Below, piece after piece: positions 59,404 through 64,000 of a stretch of DNA of 64,000 bases. The translations under genes and the position numbers were made by a program. A model generated the notes under the pieces. The model had not been told where the DNA came from and did no database searches. It was given only the letters and a program-made list of their open reading frames with translations. The stretch lies in assembly GCA_964443225.1 (NCBI GenBank), contig CAYUCC010000002.1, positions 73,327 through 137,326 of the forward strand, given 5' to 3'. How positions within the stretch are numbered: the first letter of the stretch is position 1; each line of letters begins with the position of its first letter. Origin of the DNA: SSC4 sp964443225 (lineage in GTDB: Bacteria > Chloroflexota > Anaerolineae > SSC4 > Amarolineaceae).

Positions 59404-60705
59404 GTGAACCACAAGCTGATAATTGTTTTGTCCGTCGCGCTGCTGCTGGCAGCCGCCCTCTTGCCGGCGGCGGCCGCGCCCTTCGCGACACCGTGTGCGC
59501 CCGGCGCGGCGTACGACCCGGCCTGCGATAGCAACCAGAACGGGGTTATCGACGTACTCGACATCCAGCTGACCGCCGGACATTGGAACCAAAGTGGGAC
59601 GTTCGTCAGTGACAACAACCACAACCACCTGGGCCAGACCTGGACAGGAACCAACAATCCCCTGACGATCCAGGGTTCCTTTGGCTCGCCGCCGGACAAT
59701 CTGTCCCCACTGGTATTGAACAACAGCAACGTCGACGGCTACGGCCTGAAATTGACTTCGGCCGGCAACGGCATCGTGGTTGGCTCATCCGGCAACACGG
59801 GCGTGGTCGTCAGCACCAGCACCAACTCGGCCTATTACGTGGGCTCGGCAGGCGGCAACGGTCTGTGGGTGCAGAACACAACGCTGGACGGTGTCAACGT
59901 GATCAACGCCGGCGACGACGGTTTCTATGTGGATACGGCCGGCGTGCCCAGCAACCAAAGTGCATCGACGGCGAAAAATGGCTTTGAGGTGGCGGGCGCC
60001 CAGGGCTACGGCCTCTACGTCGGCTGGGCCAACAGTGACGCCATTCGTGTCACCGATGCGGGCGACGACGGTATCCAGATCGGCGACGGTGCCAGCGTGC
60101 CGAACTACGGCCTCTTTGTCACCGGCCCTGGCACGACCGGCGATACGCTGCTGCCCAATACCTCGGATGCCAATGGCCAGTGGGCGCTCTTCACGACCGA
60201 CAGCATCGACGCGGCCAACGTCTTTGCCAGCGCGCAGACGCTGGTGGCGGTGGCCGGCGGCAATCAGCCGCTGGCGCCAGGCGACGTGGTCAGCGCAGCC
60301 GGCCTGGCGGATGCAGTCCCCGGCAGCGTGGTCCCCCTGGCCCAGGTGCGTCTGGCCAGTGGCGAAGAGGCCAATGTGGTGGGTGTCGTCCACAGCCGTA
60401 TGGTTTGGACGCCGCTGCCCGGTCTGGAGAAGAAGGGTGAGTTCGACCTGCGCAGCGTCGACGGTCCGGCCCAGCCCGGCGACTACGTGGCCATCACCGT
60501 GTTGGGTGCAGCCCAGGTCAAGGTGCAGCCTGGCGAGACGCTCCAGCCCGGCCAGCGCGTGACGGTCGGCGCCAACGGCGCGGTGCGCGCGCTGGAGACA
60601 CGCACCCTCGACGGTATGGTCGTCACCGAAGGCGCTGCCACAGTGGGGGTTGTACTGCGGGCTGCCAGTGAGGATGCGGTGTGGGTGCTGGTCAACCCGC
60701 AGTAA
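59404..60705 (+). CDS. Secreted beta-rich protein with dockerin-like N-terminus
   Basis: A 433-residue exported protein starting at a GTG 7 bp behind AAGGAG. Signal peptide (LIIVLSVALLLAAALLPAAA), then a dockerin-like motif (CDSNQNGVIDVLDIQLTAGHWNQSG) almost identical to that of the preceding gene, so the 5' parts are duplicates. The middle (about 100-260) has Gly/Asn-rich beta repeats (GDDGFYV, GDDGIQIGDG). The C-terminal half (LAPGDVVSAAGLADAVPG... VDGPAQPGDYVAITVLG) matches the peptidase-G2-like end domain type of the previous protein but lacks the coiled coil. Structural surface role likely. Confidence 0.8.
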   Translation: MNHKLIIVLSVALLLAAALLPAAAAPFATPCAPGAAYDPACDSNQNGVIDVLDIQLTAGHWNQSGTFVSDNNHNHLGQTWTGTNNPLTIQGSFGSPPDNLSPLVLNNSNVDGYGLKLTSAGNGIVVGSSGNTGVVVSTSTNSAYYVGSAGGNGLWVQNTTLDGVNVINAGDDGFYVDTAGVPSNQSASTAKNGFEVAGAQGYGLYVGWANSDAIRVTDAGDDGIQIGDGASVPNYGLFVTGPGTTGDTLLPNTSDANGQWALFTTDSIDAANVFASAQTLVAVAGGNQPLAPGDVVSAAGLADAVPGSVVPLAQVRLASGEEANVVGVVHSRMVWTPLPGLEKKGEFDLRSVDGPAQPGDYVAITVLGAAQVKVQPGETLQPGQRVTVGANGAVRALETRTLDGMVVTEGAATVGVVLRAASEDAVWVLVNPQ

Positions 60706-60716
60706 CAGCGCTGTGC

Positions 60717-61154
60717 GTCACTCTGTTGGACTCCTGCCAGGTCACCTGGCAGGAGCAGCCACTTTCTGTACCTCGACGCCAGACGCGCGCCCTGCTCTAC
60801 TACCTGGCCACCCGGCTGGAACCGGTTGCGCGCGCCCGGTTAACCTTTTTGTTTTGGCCCGACATACCCGATGCAACTGCGCGTCGCCAGCTGACGCGCC
60901 TGGTCTCCAGTTTGCGTGCGGATCTGCCGCACCCGGCGCTGCCGGTTGTTGATGAAGGGACCATTTCGCTCAAAAAGCAGGCCATCACCCTGGCCGCCGC
61001 GCGCTGGAACAGCCCCACCGCCTACGACCCCACCTTCGACGTTGCCCCGCCCTTCGGCAGCCCAATCGACATCCTGGATATCACCGCCATTGCCGGGCAG
61101 TGGGACACGGCCTGTCCAGGGTTCACCGCGAATGACGCGAATCTTCGCCAATAG
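60717..61154 (+). pseudogene. Chimeric remnant: SARP/BTAD-like N-terminus joined to dockerin-like tail
   Basis: The first 80 codons read like the N-terminus of a SARP/MalT-type transcription activator (PLSVPRRQTRALLYYLATRLEP, LFWPDIPDATARRQLTRLVSSLRADL) but stop short of the DNA-binding and BTAD domains. The frame then passes into PFGSPIDILDITAIAGQWDTACP, the end of a dockerin-like module like those in neighbouring secreted proteins. No ribosome site and no clear start are present. This looks like a recombination scar between two gene fragments; a short expressed protein cannot be ruled out. Confidence 0.6.
60731..60755. terminator. Strong hairpin after the dockerin-like gene
   Basis: Perfect 12-bp arms (CTCCTGCCAGGT and ACCTGGCAGGAG) around one base, 25 bp after the stop, inside the remnant above. 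The following bases are not T-rich. Confidence 0.55.
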
Positions 61155-61362
61155 TTTTTAGGATTTGTTGGGTGGTTGTGTGTGCTGGCACGCGGTGTGT
61201 GGCAGTGTCGACGGGCGTACGATGCTTGGGCGGAATTCGATCGATCTTGCCCTGGCTGCCTACGCCACACGCAACGTCCGCCATCACAAAACCAAACTTC
61301 GCGCAGATCAGCGTCAATTCGCGGTGGACAACAGATTGGCGGGTAGTCACCACACGAGACGA

Positions 61363-61391
61363 TTGACGAGGGAGTTAGATTGTGTTATAAT
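61363..61391 (+). promoter_or_regulatory. Near-consensus promoter upstream of the subtilase leader
   Basis: TTGACG (61363-61368), 17-bp spacer, TATAAT (61386-61391). Expected start near 61398, about 300 nt before the subtilase GTG. Confidence 0.75.
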
Positions 61392-61397
61392 TCACAT

Positions 61398-61526
61398 ATC
61401 GTATCAACCTTACTGTGGTTGAGCCGTGAAGCGGGCTTTCGCTGTTAACCTCATCCATACCTATCAACGTGGCAACCCCACCTATAGCGCCAGCTTCGCG
61501 GTGCTCTCGGGGTTGCCTTTTTTTTT
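61398..61526 (+). ncRNA. Candidate small RNA or attenuated leader ending in an intrinsic terminator
   Basis: From the predicted start, about 70 nt of structured sequence (AACC...GGTT and AGCC...GGGCT pairings) lead into GGCAACCCC...GGGGTTGCC (61471-61517) followed by nine T. This would end transcription 180 nt before the subtilase start, unless it is prevented. It matches no riboswitch class I could recall. Either a stand-alone sRNA of about 130 nt or a regulated leader is possible. The preceding part of this 550-bp gap shows nothing clear. Confidence 0.55.
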
Positions 61527-61704
61527 CGGATGGGCGCTTCAATCGCGCGTCGGAACGTTCTTCGGCTTGCCGACACCCACGTAGTACGGGCCATTCGCCC
61601 TGTTGCTCAGACAGTGCTGCAGCCGTAGCCTCCTCGGGCCTCCGTTGGCAAGCCTCCGCTGAGGCAAACAGCCATGCGCCACTGGCGCACAGGAGGACAG
61701 GATC

Positions 61705-63957
61705 GTGAACACGTACCAAAGGCGTTACCACCCAAGAGGATGGGTAGTGGCGGCGCTGCTGCTGATCGCCGCCCTGAGTGTGGCAGGTAACTTGCAGAGC
61801 GCTGCTGTCCCGCAGGCCCAGGCCGACGTTACATTCGAGACCGTGTCTCTGCCCGTTGAGGCGCTGGCCTGGCGCGTGGACCCGTTGATCGATGCGCGGG
61901 CTACGAACAATCCCAAACTCGACTCGAGCCTGGCGGGCCTGACGGCGAGCGCCAAAGTCTCAGCTGAAGCGATGCTTGCGTGGGCTGATGCGCAAGGACT
62001 GCGGCTGTCGGCTGGCCGGGTACACGTGCAGGTTGTCACCGACGCGGCCCGCCTGGCCGGCGCTGTCGCTGCGATGATTGGCACTGGCGGAGAAGTGACC
62101 AAAACTGGCAACGACGCGACGCTGATCCAGGGCTGGCTGCCGGTAGACGCCCTGGAAGCAGTGGCCGCCAGCGAGGATGTGTATCTCATCCGCCGGCCGG
62201 CCGAACTGATTCTGCTGGAGAACGCCGAGGGGGGCAACTCCACCACCGAGGGTCTGGCTGCGCTCAACGGCCCGGCCTGGCACAGCGCCGGCCACCAGGG
62301 CGCAGGCGTCAAGATCGGCATCATCGACGGCGGCTTCCTGGGCTACCCCGGCCTGCTGGGCGTCGATCTGCCGGCGTCGGTCACGGTCAAGAACTTCGTG
62401 GACGGAGAGACCGATCCGCAGGTGGACGGCACCACCAAACACGGCACAGCCTGCGCCGAGGTTATCCACGACATCGCGCCGGCCGCCACCCTCTACCTGG
62501 CCAAGATCAGCACAAACCTGGACCTGCAAGAGGCGGTCGCCTGGTTGAAGGACACGCACCATGTGAATATCATCTCCACCTCCATCGGCTGGTACAACCT
62601 GACGCCGGGCGATGGCACGGGTGAGTTTGCCGATCTGGTGCAGACGGCACGTGACGCTGGCATTGTGTGGGCCACCTCGGCCGGCAACGACCGCGAGGCG
62701 CACTGGGGCGGGCTGTACTACGACCCCAACAACACCGGCTATCACTATTACAGCACCACCCAGAACGTCAACTACTTTGGCCCCGGTGACGGCAATGCCT
62801 ACAGCATTCCGGCAGGTTTCCGGGTGAGCGTCTTTCTGCGTTGGAACGACTGGAGCGCCGTCAACCAGGACTATGACCTCTATCTACTGCGCTGGAGCGG
62901 CTCGGCCTGGACCATCATTGCGCGTGGCGAAACCTACCAAAACGGCGGTGCCGGGCAGACGCCCACCGAGTTCGTGACAGCCGTCAGCAGCGGCAGCGCT
63001 GCACCCTACGGCTTCGGCATCAGACGCTTCAACAGCAACCGGGCCGTCAACTTCGAGGTCTTTGCGCCTGATCCGGGATCACGTCTCGACAAGATCCTGC
63101 ACGCGCGCAGCCTGGCCAACCTGGCCGACGCGCCGCGTGCCATGACGGTGGCCGCGCTGGACGTGACCGCGCCCTACCCGCAGGAGCATTACAGTTCAGA
63201 AGGGCCGACCAACGGGCCGGGCGGTGCGGAGACGGGCGGCTTCGTCAAGCCCGACCTGGCCGGCTTTGCCAACGTCTCCACCGAGAGCTACGGCGTGGTC
63301 AATAAATTCAACGGCACCTCGGCCGCCGCGCCCCATCTGGCTGGCGCCGCCGCGTTGGTGAAGGGCGCGTACCCGGCCTACACCCCCGCCCAGGTGCAGA
63401 GCTTCCTGGAGGGCCGGGCGGTGGACATGGGGACCGCCGGCAAGGACACCATCTACGGGCACGGTCGGCTCTACCTGGGCGCCCCGCCCACCGCGGGTCC
63501 GACCTCGACTCCTACCAGCACCCCGACCGGCATGGTCACGCCGACACCAACCCGCACGCCAACGGCTACGCCCACCGGTGATCCGGGAGATGTCATGAAG
63601 CGCTACCTGCCGCTGTTTCTGCGCCGCGGCCCCACGCCGACAAGGACGCCGACGCCCACGAGGACGCCGACACCAACAAGGACGCCGACACCGACGGCGA
63701 CTACAGAGCCCGGCGACTGGATTATCATTACCTCTGAGGATTTTGAGGGCGCCTTTCCAAAATCAGGTTGGTCAGTCAATAATATTGATTATACCTGGGC
63801 CAAGCGCGATTGCCGCCCTGCAAATGGTTCCTTCAGCGGCTGGGCCGTAGGCGGTGGAACGATTGGAAGCACTCTACCTTGTGGGGCGAATTATCCTGAC
63901 GGCATTCCAGGAGCGGCGCAGCCGAGTTTGAAGTTTGGGCCGTTTAGTACACCGTAA
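61705..63957 (+). CDS. Secreted subtilisin-like serine protease (S8)
   Basis: A 750-residue exported protease starting at a GTG 8 bp behind AGGAGG. Signal segment (WVVAALLLIAALSVAGNLQSAAV), a propeptide region, then the S8 domain with the full triad D208 (GIIDGG), H246 (KHGTAC) and S539 (GTSAAAPH) and the oxyanion Asn in SAGND. A large insert of about 140 residues lies between SAGND and the serine and includes a beta-sandwich (YSIPAGFRVSVFLRWNDW). After Pro/Thr linkers (PTPTRTPTPT) an incomplete beta domain begins (EDFEGAFPKSGW) and ends abruptly at GPFSTP, so the C-terminal module looks truncated, perhaps by a frameshift. It probably degrades extracellular protein. Confidence 0.9.
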   Translation: MNTYQRRYHPRGWVVAALLLIAALSVAGNLQSAAVPQAQADVTFETVSLPVEALAWRVDPLIDARATNNPKLDSSLAGLTASAKVSAEAMLAWADAQGLRLSAGRVHVQVVTDAARLAGAVAAMIGTGGEVTKTGNDATLIQGWLPVDALEAVAASEDVYLIRRPAELILLENAEGGNSTTEGLAALNGPAWHSAGHQGAGVKIGIIDGGFLGYPGLLGVDLPASVTVKNFVDGETDPQVDGTTKHGTACAEVIHDIAPAATLYLAKISTNLDLQEAVAWLKDTHHVNIISTSIGWYNLTPGDGTGEFADLVQTARDAGIVWATSAGNDREAHWGGLYYDPNNTGYHYYSTTQNVNYFGPGDGNAYSIPAGFRVSVFLRWNDWSAVNQDYDLYLLRWSGSAWTIIARGETYQNGGAGQTPTEFVTAVSSGSAAPYGFGIRRFNSNRAVNFEVFAPDPGSRLDKILHARSLANLADAPRAMTVAALDVTAPYPQEHYSSEGPTNGPGGAETGGFVKPDLAGFANVSTESYGVVNKFNGTSAAAPHLAGAAALVKGAYPAYTPAQVQSFLEGRAVDMGTAGKDTIYGHGRLYLGAPPTAGPTSTPTSTPTGMVTPTPTRTPTATPTGDPGDVMKRYLPLFLRRGPTPTRTPTPTRTPTPTRTPTPTATTEPGDWIIITSEDFEGAFPKSGWSVNNIDYTWAKRDCRPANGSFSGWAVGGGTIGSTLPCGANYPDGIPGAAQPSLKFGPFSTP

Positions 63958-64000
63958 ATTAAGTTTCCGAGAATTTCTGGTTCTCAGGAACCACCTGCCG

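Noticed and set aside
61165..61422. 85-codon frame upstream of the subtilase
   Set aside because: It crosses the strong promoter and shows no motif or ribosome site.

Overview
The window reads as a GC-rich chromosomal segment of an uncultured Chloroflexota-like bacterium (Anaerolineae/Caldilineae type). This is an inference from gene content: secreted proteins with long Pro/Thr linkers, SH3b and dockerin-like modules, a Ser/Thr kinase with a propeller tail, an archaeal-type AspRS behind a T-box leader, a SWIM/SNF2 pair, and many low-complexity intergenic arrays. No rRNA or ribosomal protein gene is present to fix the taxonomy. There is one 100-base assembly gap (43058-43157), and it lies inside a tandem repeat. 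No IS element, phage gene, CRISPR array or tRNA was seen.

Layout. 1-6.5 kb: kinase with propeller tail, secreted propeller-lipase, and a LIM-domain DA1-like metallopeptidase. 6.6-10.9 kb: SWIM zinc-finger protein with SNF2 helicase. 11-18 kb: two SH3b proteins sharing a C-terminal domain, a DUF4143 ATPase behind a large palindrome, a pentapeptide-repeat protein and a CAP lipoprotein. 18-30.6 kb, all on the minus strand: lgt, a TlpA-like thioredoxin, a GAF histidine kinase, acpS, three M16 peptidases, a flippase-like membrane protein, a small SWIM protein, a sugar-phosphate isomerase, rsmI and a TPR-like membrane protein. 30.9-37.8 kb: three tandem clan GH-A glycosidase-like proteins and an esterase. 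38-39.8 kb: T-box leader and AspRS. 39.9-45.6 kb: an unknown gene pair, a small membrane protein with a 139-bp tandem repeat at its 5' end, a GNAT protein and an MFS transporter. 45.7-57.3 kb: sulfatase with an orphan DUF433 gene, a conserved unknown behind a repeat leader, two small toxin-antitoxin-like pairs, acetyl-CoA synthetase, a beta-helix protein and RarD. 57.5-64 kb: secreted dockerin-like proteins and a subtilase behind a structured leader.

The common theme is the cell surface: lipoprotein maturation (lgt) and its likely clients (CAP and glycosidase lipoproteins), secreted hydrolases acting on lipids, glycans, sulfated sugars and proteins, and sensors that could control them.

The most unusual material is non-coding. 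It includes repeat arrays that fill 3'-3' gene junctions, 80-84 bp palindromic elements just upstream of start codons, a 33-bp palindrome over a promoter, a T-box, and a promoter-driven RNA ending in a strong terminator upstream of the subtilase.
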